A stretch of DNA of 64,000 nt from Microthrixaceae bacterium (GCA_023957995.1 JAMLGK010000011.1:1-64000), one strand, 5' to 3'; positions 25,110 through 34,095 are shown, counted from the stretch's first letter. The notes: a model not told the origin generated them from the letters alone. Translations and numbers: made by a program.

Positions 25110-25958
25110 ATGGAACAACAGGATCGGAACAAGCGGTTCGAGGACAAGGTCGTGTTCATCTCGGGGGTCGCACGCGGCCAGGGCAGGAGCCACGCGGTGG
25201 GTTTCGCCCGTGAGGGCGCGCGCATCATCGGGATCGACATCTGCTCGGACCTCGAACACGCGCCGTACCCGGGTGCCACCGAAGAAGACCTGGCGGAGAC
25301 GGTGCGACTGGTGGAGCAGGAGGGTGGCGCCATGCACGCTGAGGTCGCCGATGTGCGGGACTACCGCGCCACCAAGAACGCGCTGCTGGCAGGTGTGGAG
25401 CTCTACGGCAGGCTGGACGTGATCCTCGCCAACGCCGGCACCTACGCGCCGATGCCCGTGCAGTACGTGGCCACCGACTCCTGGGACGAGACGGTGGCGG
25501 TCAACCTCACGGGTGTCTTCCACACCGTGAAAGCGGGTCTGCGCACGATGATCGAACAGGACGAGGGCGGTGCGATCGTGTTGACGTCGTCCACTGCCGG
25601 TCTGAAGGGCTTCTACGGTGCGCCCGCCTACAACGCGGCCAAGCACGGAGTGGTCGGTCTGATGCGATCCCTGGCACTCGAGCTGGCGCCGAACCGGATC
25701 AGGGTCAACTCGATCCATCCCACATCGGTCAACACGCCGATGATCGTCAACGACGTGTTCCCCCAACTCGTGCGGATGGACCTCGAGAATCCGACCGTCG
25801 AGGACGCCGCGGACTTCCTCCGGCCCCAACAGCCGCTGGATGTTCCCTGGATCGAGCCCGAGGACATCACCAACGCCATGTTGTGGCTGTGCTCCCAGGA
25901 GGCCCGCTACGTCACCGGTGTGGCCATGCCCATCGATGCAGGTGCGCTGCTGAAGTGA
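25110..25958 (+). CDS. mycofactocin-coupled SDR oxidoreductase
   Basis: Short-chain dehydrogenase of the mycofactocin-associated group, in which NAD is held non-exchangeably and electrons pass to the peptide-derived cofactor mycofactocin. Seen: SGVARGQGRSHAVGFAREGA, the diagnostic acidic-Cys segment IIGIDICSDLE, the group-specific insertion YPGATEEDLAETVRLVE, NAGTYAP, and catalytic TSSTAG and YNAAK. The C-terminus GVAMPIDAGALLK is usual. Length is 282. It has its own leaderless promoter behind the TetR-monooxygenase pair. The presence of this group implies mycofactocin biosynthesis genes elsewhere in the genome; none is in this window. The substrate is probably an alcohol. Confidence 0.9.
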   Translation: MEQQDRNKRFEDKVVFISGVARGQGRSHAVGFAREGARIIGIDICSDLEHAPYPGATEEDLAETVRLVEQEGGAMHAEVADVRDYRATKNALLAGVELYGRLDVILANAGTYAPMPVQYVATDSWDETVAVNLTGVFHTVKAGLRTMIEQDEGGAIVLTSSTAGLKGFYGAPAYNAAKHGVVGLMRSLALELAPNRIRVNSIHPTSVNTPMIVNDVFPQLVRMDLENPTVEDAADFLRPQQPLDVPWIEPEDITNAMLWLCSQEARYVTGVAMPIDAGALLK

Positions 25959-26035
25959 ATCGCGGCCCGGATCGGGTGTGATTACGGATCGCGAAACCCC
26001 TCGAGGGGCGCGAAGGCGTCAACGGTTGCTGCGGG

Positions 26036-26041
26036 TACCGT
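26036..26041 (+). promoter_or_regulatory. -10 element of a leaderless promoter (thioredoxin-like lipoprotein)
   Basis: TACCGT followed by 6 nt and the ATG at 26048. Confidence 0.55.
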
Positions 26042-26047
26042 CTTGCC

Positions 26048-26692
26048 ATGACCTCGCCAAGGACCGTGAGCCCGCGTAGCACGACCGGCGCAAGAGGTGC
26101 CCCGAGTGCGATCGGAGTGTTGGCGCTGATCCTCGGTGCGTTCGCTCTGGTGGCCGGAGCCTGTGGTTCCGACGATGCAACGGCGTCGTCCGGGGACACA
26201 CAATCGACCGATGCCCAGGCGTCGCTCGACGGAGCGGATTCGGAAGGGTCGGTCGACAGCGCCGACGGCGAAGCAGAGGGCACCTCCGAGGGCGTCGAGA
26301 TGATCGATGTGGCCACCGGTGAGAAGGTGGACCTGCAAGAGGCTCTCACTCCCGACGGCAAGCCATTGCTGGCTTGGTTCTGGGCGCCCTTCTGTCCTAC
26401 CTGCAGGGGTGAGGCCCCTGAGCTCGACAGCTACATCTCGGAGAACTCCGATCGCGTCGACCTCGTGGGTGTCGGAACGCGCAACGACATCGAGTACGCC
26501 GAGGACTTCCTCTCCGACACCGGAGTGAGCAACTTCGCACTCCTGTGGGAGCCCACCGGTCAGAGCTGGGTCGACAACGCCGTCGCCGCTCAGCCCTACA
26601 TGATCCTCATCGATGCCAACGGCGAGGAAGTGCAGCGTTGGCCCGGGGGTGCGTCAGCGGTGCAGATCGACAACGCCCTCGAAACCCTCTGA
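26048..26692 (+). CDS. TlpA-like thioredoxin-domain lipoprotein
   Basis: Predicted exported, membrane-anchored thiol-disulfide protein. Seen: long signal region with the hydrophobic core IGVLALILGAFALVAGAC (lipobox Cys about 39), a Ser/Asp/Gly-rich linker (about 40-80), then a thioredoxin fold with active site FCPTC in WFWAPFCPTCRGEAPEL, VGVGTRNDIEYAEDFL and a cis-Pro region AQPYMILIDANG. Length is 214. It could reduce or oxidise thiols of exported proteins or cytochromes. It stands alone with a leaderless promoter; its 3' side is a repeat-filled convergent junction. Confidence 0.85.
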   Translation: MTSPRTVSPRSTTGARGAPSAIGVLALILGAFALVAGACGSDDATASSGDTQSTDAQASLDGADSEGSVDSADGEAEGTSEGVEMIDVATGEKVDLQEALTPDGKPLLAWFWAPFCPTCRGEAPELDSYISENSDRVDLVGVGTRNDIEYAEDFLSDTGVSNFALLWEPTGQSWVDNAVAAQPYMILIDANGEEVQRWPGGASAVQIDNALETL

Positions 26693-26714
26693 TCCAACCC
26701 AGAGGCACCGACCT

Positions 26715-26782
26715 GAAGGTCTGTGTCTCCGAAGGTCTGTGTCTGGAGGTCTGTCTCCGGAAGTCTGTCTCCGGAGGTCCGG
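26715..26782. repeat. degenerate 14-16 bp tandem repeats at a convergent gene junction
   Basis: Five units starting at 26715, 26731, 26746, 26760 and 26774, of form GAAGGTCTGTGTCTCC to GAGGTCTGTCTCCG, filling most of the space between the thioredoxin-like gene stop and the stop of the next minus-strand gene. Confidence 0.85.
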
Positions 26783-26787
26783 ATCCC

Positions 26788-27801
26788 TCACTGCAGGGGG
26801 ATGTAGCCGGGAACCTCGCGGTGAGGTGTGTCGAGGTACACCTTGGCCTCGGGTGACCCGCCGAGCCGCCCGTGACTCCAGCGGATCTCCACGTGGCCGT
26901 TCACCTCGCGCTCTGTGCCCGGTACCCCGCGCGACCTGATCACCGCGGTCCATCCCACCACCGGCTGGCCCGCCGGTTGGGCGCTGAGGTCGAACGCCGC
27001 CAGATCCCAGGCCTGGTTCCAGTCCCAGGGCGTGGCCACGCGGATCCTCAGGCTCTCGCCCGAACCCGTTCCCAGGACGAAGTACGGAGTGGCCGAGAGT
27101 CTCAGCAGCCGCCACAGCATCGTTCGCTGCTGGGTGGGGGTCCGCAGTTGGATCGCCCATCTTTGCGCGGACTCCCGGGCCACCTCCGAGACCAGCTCCG
27201 CGTAGGCGGTCGCCGACTCGGGCGACGAGAGCTCTCTCGCCAGCGCCAGCTCTCGACGCTGGCCGGAATCCAGATCGCCCACACGAAGTGGAAGGCGTTC
27301 GCCTCCGTCGATCAGTCGCCGCACCGCTTCGTAGTGGGCCTGGTGCTGCACCGGAGCCACCTCGGCGAACCAGTCGCCGCCCTTCTGGTTGGGCGAACCG
27401 GCCAGACAGCGTTCGAACAGCGCCCACGGGGACGCGTTGTGGAGCACCTTGGACAGGTACTTGCAGCTCACCAGGTACACGTGGTCGATACGCAGGTCAG
27501 CGGGAACGGCGTGGTCGGCCGGATCGCGGTGTGAGCCCTTCCACTCGACCAGGATCGGGCGCCTTCCCCGGAGGCCGTCGGTTGCCCTCAGGAGCGAGCG
27601 GCCGTTGTTGAACGCCGCGAGGAACTCACCTTCGTAGGTGCGATCGCGGTGCGCCCGTGCCAGACGATCCCAGGTGAGCGCGTCCACGTTGAGCAGTTCC
27701 GGCGGGGCAGCGCCTGCCGCCATCACCTCGTCGATCGAGCCAGCGCCCAGGCACCCGAGTCCCGTGGCGATCTCGGTCACCTCGGTCCGCAGTGTCGCCA
27801 T
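26788..27801 (-). CDS. protein of unknown function
   Basis: A 337-residue soluble protein that I do not recognise. Coding character is good and it has a complete frame with stop near a repeat block. Notable segments are an early ILVEWKGSHRDP, then DHVYLVSCKYLSKVLHNASP, LFERCLAGSP and late TPWDWNQAWDLAAFDLS. The spaced acidic/Lys pattern (E-W-K followed by V-S-C-K) loosely recalls PD-(D/E)XK nuclease folds, but I would not assign that. The ATG at 27801 is chosen; a TTG at 27819 is possible. It is separated by 41 bp from the stop of the ABC permease on the same strand. Confidence 0.6.
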   Translation of the reverse strand: MATLRTEVTEIATGLGCLGAGSIDEVMAAGAAPPELLNVDALTWDRLARAHRDRTYEGEFLAAFNNGRSLLRATDGLRGRRPILVEWKGSHRDPADHAVPADLRIDHVYLVSCKYLSKVLHNASPWALFERCLAGSPNQKGGDWFAEVAPVQHQAHYEAVRRLIDGGERLPLRVGDLDSGQRRELALARELSSPESATAYAELVSEVARESAQRWAIQLRTPTQQRTMLWRLLRLSATPYFVLGTGSGESLRIRVATPWDWNQAWDLAAFDLSAQPAGQPVVGWTAVIRSRGVPGTEREVNGHVEIRWSHGRLGGSPEAKVYLDTPHREVPGYIPLQ

Positions 27802-27842
27802 CTCACGATCATGGCCCAAGTGGGCCCATGGGGTGTGAGCCG

Positions 27843-30503
27843 CTACTCGGTGGATATCGCCGTGAGCACGTCCATGCGGGCGGCTCGACGGGCGGGCAGT
27901 ATCGCCGCCACGACGCCCGCCAGGGCGGCGAGCACGGTGATCACGATCAGCTGCGCGTAGGGCAGTTTGAGTGTGAGCAGTCCAGGATCATCGGCCGTGA
28001 GGGCCGTGGCCAACGCCACCGCGAAGGCGATGCCGACGACCATGCCGAGGAGGGTGCCGAACACCGCCACGATCGCAGCCTCGCTCCGCACGGCCCACCG
28101 GAGTTGGCGCTTGGACATGCCCACCGCCCGCAGCAGGCCGAACTCCCGGGTGCGCTCGAGCACCGACAACGACAGCGTGTTGGCGATGCCTATGAGGGCG
28201 ATGATCACCGCCAGGGCCAGAAGCCCGTAGACCACGGACACGAACACGTCTATGAAGCCCGTCTGGGATTCCACGAACTCGGCGCGGTCCTGCACCACCA
28301 CGTCGGGCCGGGCCTCGGTCATCGACTCGAGCTCGGCCTGCACCGATGCCCGGGTGCCGGGATCGTCATCGGTGGCTATGTAGACCGCGAAGTCGATGTC
28401 GAACCCGGGCGGGGCGTTGGTGGCGATCGTCTCGTTCGACAGGTAGAGGTTGTCCTCCGGGCCCAGGCCGTCGCTGTAGGTGGCAACCAGGGTCAGGTCC
28501 TGCTCACCCGTCGATGCGAAGTACACAGGGATCGTGTCGCCCACCTCCCATCCCCGCTCCTCGGCGTACTCCGCCCGTGCCGCCATGGCGCTGCCGGGTG
28601 AGTCCTCCGGGTTGCCCTCGACGGTCCCCAGATCCACGATCTCGAAGAAGTTGGAGGGCTCGTAGCCGTTCGCGACCACGTCCTCGCCCACGGGTGCGTC
28701 GTCACCCACACCGAACACCGTTGCAACCTCGTCCGCCGGCGGATCATCGGCGGGCTCCTCTGCCGCGTCGCGCTTGGCCTGGTCGTCGAGCAGGCGCAGG
28801 AAGCCGAACTTGACCGGTGAGACCTCCTGCACACCGTCGATCTCGGCGGCTGTGTCACCGATCTCCGGCGGAACCCCGAGGAACGAGAAGTTGCCCGCGC
28901 TGACGATCAGGTCCACGTCGCCCAGGGCGCCCTCGACCTCGTCGGTGATGCTGCTCTTGATGGAGACCGCGAGTACCGCGATCACGACTACCAGGGTCAC
29001 CCCGATGGTCAACGCAGCGGCGGTGGCGGCGGTGCGGCGGGGGTTGCGCGCAGCGTTCTCCGAGGCCAGCCGGGCGGTCACGCTGCCGCGTGCGGTGAAC
29101 GGCCATGCCAGGGCGCGGCTGGCGGGGCCGGCCAACAGCGGTCCGAGCACCACCGCCACCGACACCAGGATGCACAGCAGGCCGAGACCCACGAAGACCA
29201 ACTCGTCGCTGACTGTGCTGGTGAGGCCCAGCGCGCTCAGGACGACTCCGGCGACGATGAAGAGCGTGCCCCAGATCACCCTGGCGCGGGACAGGCCGCT
29301 GCGGTCGATGGCCACGTCGGTCATCGCCGCCACCGGTGGCACCCTCGAACCCCGGATGGCCGGGATCACAGCCGACAACGATGTGACGACCAGGCCCACC
29401 GCGAACGCCATCACCACGGTGCCGGGGCTCGGAAGGGCGATCCCACCGGTGACGGTCAGGGCGGACCCGATCAACCCCTTGATCGCAGTGGCCAACAGGG
29501 ATCCGCCGATCAGCCCCACGACCGAGGCGACGAAACCGATGAGCACCGCCTCGACCAGGGTGGCGAGCACCACTTGGCGTCGGCGGGCGCCGATCGCCCG
29601 GAGCAGGGCCGTCTCGCGCGTGCGCTGCGCCACGATGATCGAGAAGGTGTTGTAGATGATGAACGACGCCACGATCAGAGCGATCACGCCGAACACGGTC
29701 ACGACCGTCGTGAGGATCCCGACGAACTGGGCCACCTGATCGGTGTTCTCCTCGGTCCACTGCTCGCCGGTGATCACCTGTTGGTCGGGCACGGCTTGCG
29801 AGACCGACGTTGCGAGCTCCTCCTGGGACTCGCCCTCGACCGCGCCCACGGCGATGTAGCTGTACTGGCCGGGGGTTCCCGCCAGTTCCTGGGCCACGGG
29901 ATCGGTGAAGTACAGCGGAGTGGCGGCGGATTCCGAGGTGCCGTCGTCGCCCAGGCCCAGCGTGCCGACGAGGGTGAAGCTGCGGTTCTCCTCCTGGCCG
30001 ACCACATCGACGGTGTCGCCGAGGGACCAACCGTTGTCGGCCACGGTCCCGAAGTCCATGGCGATCTCGTCGTCGGCCTCGGGACCCCGGCCCTCGGTGA
30101 TGATTCCGGGCCTGATCGGATCGTCGATCCAGTTGAAGACCAGGGTGGGCGGACCGAATCCGCTGCTGGCGACCTTGCCGTCCGCCCCCACGATCTGCAC
30201 GGTGGGCGATTCGATGACCCCGTAGGCCGCGCGCACGCCATCTGCTCCGCGCACCTGGTCGACGAGTTCGCCGTCGACGGGCGGGCGGAACTCTCCGAAG
30301 GCCGACTCCTGTACGTCCGGGGAACGAACGACCGCGTCGTAGCCCTTGTAGATGTCGGTGAACAGCCCGTCGATCGAGTCGTTGAGCACCGAACCGAGGA
30401 TCTGGGTTCCGGTGAGGAACGCGATGCCGAGGATCACCGCGATACCGGTGGTGACGAGTCGGCGCTTGCGCGCCATGAGGTCTTTGAAAGCTACGCGTAG
30501 CAC
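27843..30503 (-). CDS. FtsX/MacB-type ABC transporter permease
   Basis: Large permease (886 residues) of the FtsX-like duplicated type: N-terminal helix and first FtsX domain with four membrane segments overall in each half, and large extracytoplasmic domains between. Seen: opening VLRVAFKDLMARKRRLVTTG, cytoplasmic ILTT...FGVIALIVASF helices, IVAQRTRETALLRAIGARRR (first FtsX loop) and SVLERTREFGLLRAVGMSKR (second). It starts at GTG 30503, 20 bp behind the ATPase gene, so they form one transporter. Such systems export lipoproteins, peptides, lipids or macrolide-like molecules, or drive cell-wall hydrolases; the substrate is unknown. It is probably controlled through the operator at 31306. Confidence 0.88.
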   Translation of the reverse strand: MLRVAFKDLMARKRRLVTTGIAVILGIAFLTGTQILGSVLNDSIDGLFTDIYKGYDAVVRSPDVQESAFGEFRPPVDGELVDQVRGADGVRAAYGVIESPTVQIVGADGKVASSGFGPPTLVFNWIDDPIRPGIITEGRGPEADDEIAMDFGTVADNGWSLGDTVDVVGQEENRSFTLVGTLGLGDDGTSESAATPLYFTDPVAQELAGTPGQYSYIAVGAVEGESQEELATSVSQAVPDQQVITGEQWTEENTDQVAQFVGILTTVVTVFGVIALIVASFIIYNTFSIIVAQRTRETALLRAIGARRRQVVLATLVEAVLIGFVASVVGLIGGSLLATAIKGLIGSALTVTGGIALPSPGTVVMAFAVGLVVTSLSAVIPAIRGSRVPPVAAMTDVAIDRSGLSRARVIWGTLFIVAGVVLSALGLTSTVSDELVFVGLGLLCILVSVAVVLGPLLAGPASRALAWPFTARGSVTARLASENAARNPRRTAATAAALTIGVTLVVVIAVLAVSIKSSITDEVEGALGDVDLIVSAGNFSFLGVPPEIGDTAAEIDGVQEVSPVKFGFLRLLDDQAKRDAAEEPADDPPADEVATVFGVGDDAPVGEDVVANGYEPSNFFEIVDLGTVEGNPEDSPGSAMAARAEYAEERGWEVGDTIPVYFASTGEQDLTLVATYSDGLGPEDNLYLSNETIATNAPPGFDIDFAVYIATDDDPGTRASVQAELESMTEARPDVVVQDRAEFVESQTGFIDVFVSVVYGLLALAVIIALIGIANTLSLSVLERTREFGLLRAVGMSKRQLRWAVRSEAAIVAVFGTLLGMVVGIAFAVALATALTADDPGLLTLKLPYAQLIVITVLAALAGVVAAILPARRAARMDVLTAISTE

Positions 30504-30523
30504 GGTGTCGTCGGTCCCGGTTC

Positions 30524-31285
30524 CTAGTGGCCCATGTTCTTCATGTAGTCGAGGACGCCCTCTGCGGTCGGATCCTGCATCTCGTCCTCGATCTGGCCGT
30601 CCGCGAGGAACACCACGCGGTCGGCCCACGCTGCTGCGGTGGGGTCGTGGGTGACCATCACGATCGTCTGGCCGAGCTCGTCCACCGCGGCGCGCATGAA
30701 CTGCAGGATCTCACTGCCCGAGCGCGAGTCGAGGTTGCCGGTGGGCTCGTCGGCGAAGATGATCTCGGGACGCCCGGCGAGCGCTCTCGCCACGGCCACC
30801 CGCTGCTGCTGGCCACCCGATAGTTCGCTGGGGCGGTGGCTCAGCCGGTCAGCCAGGCCGACGGTCGTGACCACGTGGTCGACCCAGGACTGGTCGGGCT
30901 TGCGCCCGGCGAGGTCCATCGGGAGGGTGATGTTCTCGCCCGCGGTGAGGGTCGGGATGAGGTTGAAGGCCTGGAAGACGAAACCGACCAGGTCCCGTCG
31001 GAGCGTGGTCAGCTTGGCGTCATCGAGAGTGTCGAGATAGGTGTCGCCGATGAACACCCGGCCGGAGCTCAGCCTGTCGAGTCCGGCGAGGCAGTGCATG
31101 AGAGTGGACTTGCCCGAACCAGATGGACCCATGATGGCTGTGAACCTGGCGCGGTCGAAGTTGACCGTGACGTTGTCGAGAGCGCGGACGATCGAGTCGC
31201 CGTCGCCGTAGGTCTTGCAGGCTTCGGTTGCGCCTGCGGCCACCGCAGGGGCGGCAGCGGTCGAAACAGGGTTGGGGTTGCTCAA
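30524..31285 (-). CDS. MacB-type ABC transporter ATP-binding protein
   Basis: Cytoplasmic ATPase of the FtsX-type exporter. Seen: Walker A GPSGSGKST (about 54-62), Q-loop in VFQAFNLIPTLTAGEN, signature LSGGQQQRVAVARAL, Walker B IIFADEPTGNLDS and H-loop MVTHDP. Length is 253. The first codon is TTG at 31285, supported by GGGAG 5 nt upstream and by the family-like N-terminal region; the first 17 residues are a Pro/Ala-rich tag. A 15-bp operator matching those of the TetR gene lies 21 bp upstream (31306-31320). Confidence 0.93.
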   Translation of the reverse strand: MSNPNPVSTAAAPAVAAGATEACKTYGDGDSIVRALDNVTVNFDRARFTAIMGPSGSGKSTLMHCLAGLDRLSSGRVFIGDTYLDTLDDAKLTTLRRDLVGFVFQAFNLIPTLTAGENITLPMDLAGRKPDQSWVDHVVTTVGLADRLSHRPSELSGGQQQRVAVARALAGRPEIIFADEPTGNLDSRSGSEILQFMRAAVDELGQTIVMVTHDPTAAAWADRVVFLADGQIEDEMQDPTAEGVLDYMKNMGH

Positions 31286-31305
31286 GGGGGCTCCCGGGTC
31301 AGGGC

Positions 31306-31320
31306 TGGACCAGTGATCTA
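31306..31320. promoter_or_regulatory. putative TetR operator in front of the ABC exporter
   Basis: TGGACCAGTGATCTA matches the two sites upstream of the TetR gene (22992-23032) at 14 of 15 (site 1) and 13 of 15 (site 2). It lies in the intergenic region 21 bp ahead of the ATPase start codon. Confidence 0.65.
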
Positions 31321-31407
31321 CCGCGCGTCTCGTCGACCGCAGCGGGCCTTCGCAAGCGTAGTCACGATGGGGGTCTGCAACACGGTGTTTCCGGGCGTCG
31401 GGCTGTC

Positions 31408-32244
31408 TCAGTTGGGAGTGGCTGCGAACACCCGATCAGACAGCGGTGGAACGGTCGCCACCGCCCACCTCAGCAGGGGTCGGAGCTCGCCCGGTCGGAT
31501 CCGTCTCGCCACCGACAGCATCCGCTGGGCCTCGGGGTGACGGTGCAACCGGGCGGCGGCCACACCTGCGACCGTGGCGTAGTGCGCCACCAGGTCGGCC
31601 GATGGGATGGGCGAGTTGCCCAGCGTGAAGAGAGCGTCGGTCGCCCAGCGCAGGAGGCGCTCGTCGGTCGGGGCATCCGGATCCTGGAACGCGGGATCCA
31701 CCGGGCCATCGAACCAGTCCAGCAGCGGTTCCGGGGTCGAGATGGGTCCGCTCCGGGCCACATCGCCCTCGGAGTCGGGAGCGGACGGATCGCTCGGCGG
31801 TGGGAGCCGCCGGGTCACCACCGCGCCCGGTCGACAGAAGTTGGGCATGGGTGTCACCTCTGCCATCGAACCGTCGCCATGGTGCTGGACGCCACCACAT
31901 GTGACCGAGGCGGCATCGGTGCGATCCCCCAACCTCCCGATCCGGGCGAGCCACCGTGGTCGTGGGACCGTGTCGGCGTCGATCACAGCACTCCAACGGC
32001 CTCTCGCATGACCGAGACCCAGAGCCCGCGCTCGGTCGAGGTCGACCGGCTCGTCGCAGTGGAGGATCCTCACCCGATCATCCGCGACGGTGCGGACTGC
32101 TTCGATGGTGCCGTCGGTGGAGTGCAGGTCGACCACGATCAGCTCGAGGTCGTCGAAGGTCTGGGCCAGCACGCCAACCGCGGCCCGACAGACACTGTCA
32201 GCCCGATCCTTGACCGGGAGTACGACGCTGAAGCGTGGAACCAC
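31408..32244 (-). CDS. family 2 glycosyltransferase
   Basis: Predicted GT-A inverting glycosyltransferase, 278 residues. Seen: N-terminal FSVVLPVKDRADSVCRAAVG, LELIVVDLHSTDGTIEAV (the usual VDDGSTDGT region with DLHSTDGT), ARALGLGHARGRWSAVIDADTVP with the DxD-like DAD, and RPRWLARIGR. The C-terminal third (from about 185) is not typical of a membrane GT2 and looks helical. The start is GTG at 32244. It precedes the ABC exporter genes on the same strand but is separated from them by 122 bp holding the operator, so they need not be one operon. Confidence 0.82.
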   Translation of the reverse strand: MVPRFSVVLPVKDRADSVCRAAVGVLAQTFDDLELIVVDLHSTDGTIEAVRTVADDRVRILHCDEPVDLDRARALGLGHARGRWSAVIDADTVPRPRWLARIGRLGDRTDAASVTCGGVQHHGDGSMAEVTPMPNFCRPGAVVTRRLPPPSDPSAPDSEGDVARSGPISTPEPLLDWFDGPVDPAFQDPDAPTDERLLRWATDALFTLGNSPIPSADLVAHYATVAGVAAARLHRHPEAQRMLSVARRIRPGELRPLLRWAVATVPPLSDRVFAATPN

Positions 32245-32346
32245 TGACGACCATTGTGATCCTCGGAGGCCGGAGGATCGGGGATTCTCCCCGGGCCGGC
32301 ACGGATCCGACCCGTTCGGCCGAGCGGGTCCAGCGGGTCGGGTGGT

Positions 32347-34017
32347 TCAGGAGGGTGCCGTGACCCGGTACAGCTCGACCACGTCCGAACTCGCGAGCGG
32401 CTCGAGTTCGAGCTCCTCGGAGAGCTCATCGAGGGCGAAGAGGTGCCCGTAGGTGGGTTCCTCATCGATCCACACCAGACACACCGGGGTGCTCCCCGGC
32501 GTGCCCGCATCCTCGCGGAGCCGTGCGCGGAGTTCGTCCAGGTCGTCGACCGGCCGGTTCGACTCGAGGCCTGTGCGGCGCGGGCTCCAACGCGCCTGCA
32601 CCGTCGGGTAGAGGGCATTGGGAAGGTTGCTCAGCACCTCGCAACCGACCGGGATCGAATCCAGCACCGGGTCGGCGCGCACGTCCACGAACGTGTCCGA
32701 CTCGTAGTTGCCGTCGAAGAACGCATCACCGGCCGCGAAGTTGAACGCCGCATAGACCCCGACCGCCACGTTCGCCACGGCCCACACCCACACGACCGCA
32801 CGCCCGAGACGTTCCCAATTCCGGCCGGCCCTGCCGGGGATCCGGTGGAGGTTTGCGACCAGAACCAGCGCGAGTGCCAACAGTGAGAAGTAGGCCGGAT
32901 TCAACAGGCGCAGTTCCAACTGGTTGAGTGCGGTGGTGGATCGCACGTAGAGCATGTAGGCGAGGTAGCCGAACGCCTGCACGGCCAGAAGGCCCGAGGC
33001 CGATCCCGACCAGGCCACGAAACGTCGAACCGGGGAGTCGAAACTGGTCCTCGGCGTGCGGGACCGGAGGATCCGCCATCCGGCACAGGCCGCGACGACG
33101 AGGACGATTCCGCCGACCGCTGCCCAGAAGTACTTGGCGGTGTCGGCGACGCCCGGCAGCAACCAGCGTCCCATCGCGCCGAGGATGTCGAATGCGTTGT
33201 CGACGGGTCCACGGGCCGAGGGCATCCGTTCGCCGGTGAAGGTGCCGTCGATCGAGCGGTTGCGCAGCATCCACCCGATCGGAACGACCATCCCGACCAG
33301 CCCGTAGGTGATTCCGTTGCGGAGCCGTTGGCCGAAGGATCGTCGGAGGTCCAACAGGAGCCAGAGCCCGCCCAGTCCGAGCAGGTAGATCGCCACGTAG
33401 CGGAGTCCGAAGCCGAGCCAGACCGTCGCAGAGGCCGCCAGCAACCACCTGGTGTCGTCGCTGTCCCTGAACCGGATCATCGTTCGGAGCCAGACCAGCA
33501 CCACCACTGCGAAAGCCAGATCGGTCATCAACAGGTGGCCGAACCCGATGGTGGAGGCCCCCAGACCCATCACGACGGTCCCGATGACCACGAGTCGGCG
33601 GTCGGGAACCACCCTGCGCAGCAGACCGTGACCGATCAGCACCACCGAGATGACCGTGGCCACGTTGAGCAGGACCGCTGCACCGAGTGTGTCCAGCGGC
33701 GTCACCCGGGCCACCAGGGCCATGAGCGCCGGCCACAGCGGTGGCCAGACGGTGAGCGGGTCCTCCAGGAAGTAGCGCAGGCCTTCACCAGCGAGGATCG
33801 AATCCGCGATCGCCCGGTAGCCGACACCGTCGTCACCGGCCGCGATTCCCGACAGGTTGGCCACCAGGACCAGTGCTGCCGACGCGAGCGCCACCGCGAA
33901 CACCCAGCCCGGCAGGGACCGTGTCTTCACGTCACCGACCGGGTCCGGATCGTGCCGGGACCCCTCCAGCAGCGACAGGCGCGCGAGATCTGAGGGGCTG
34001 GTGGAGCGCGAACTCAT
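32347..34017 (-). CDS. polytopic membrane glycosyltransferase (GT39/ArnT-like)
   Basis: Membrane protein of 556 residues with about 10-12 hydrophobic segments and a soluble C-terminal domain (about 440-556). The N-terminal part DGVGYRAIADSILAGEGL followed by WPPLWPALMALVA matches the loop of PMT/ArnT-type transferases, where an early Asp is catalytic. Such enzymes move sugars from polyprenyl-phosphate donors to lipids or proteins outside the membrane. The start at 34017 was chosen just before a Ser/Arg-rich cytoplasmic head; it is divergent from the cyclase gene. It is followed by a family 2 glycosyltransferase that could make the donor (inference). Confidence 0.72.
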   Translation of the reverse strand: MSSRSTSPSDLARLSLLEGSRHDPDPVGDVKTRSLPGWVFAVALASAALVLVANLSGIAAGDDGVGYRAIADSILAGEGLRYFLEDPLTVWPPLWPALMALVARVTPLDTLGAAVLLNVATVISVVLIGHGLLRRVVPDRRLVVIGTVVMGLGASTIGFGHLLMTDLAFAVVVLVWLRTMIRFRDSDDTRWLLAASATVWLGFGLRYVAIYLLGLGGLWLLLDLRRSFGQRLRNGITYGLVGMVVPIGWMLRNRSIDGTFTGERMPSARGPVDNAFDILGAMGRWLLPGVADTAKYFWAAVGGIVLVVAACAGWRILRSRTPRTSFDSPVRRFVAWSGSASGLLAVQAFGYLAYMLYVRSTTALNQLELRLLNPAYFSLLALALVLVANLHRIPGRAGRNWERLGRAVVWVWAVANVAVGVYAAFNFAAGDAFFDGNYESDTFVDVRADPVLDSIPVGCEVLSNLPNALYPTVQARWSPRRTGLESNRPVDDLDELRARLREDAGTPGSTPVCLVWIDEEPTYGHLFALDELSEELELEPLASSDVVELYRVTAPS

Positions 34018-34095
34018 CGGCCCAGTGTGCCAGCGATGTGAGCCGCTGATGGCAGCGGCGTTTCGACTCCGGCGGGTGCCGTGACCGCTTGACCG

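Noticed and set aside
27843..30629. 928-residue version of the ABC permease
   Set aside because: The additional N-terminal residues overlap the ATPase gene end and lack similarity; the FtsX-type start VLRVAFKDLMARKRR begins at GTG 30503.
34089..34094. TTGACC as -35 for the cyclase promoter
   Set aside because: Only 1 nt separates it from the TATATT -10, so it cannot be the -35 of that promoter.
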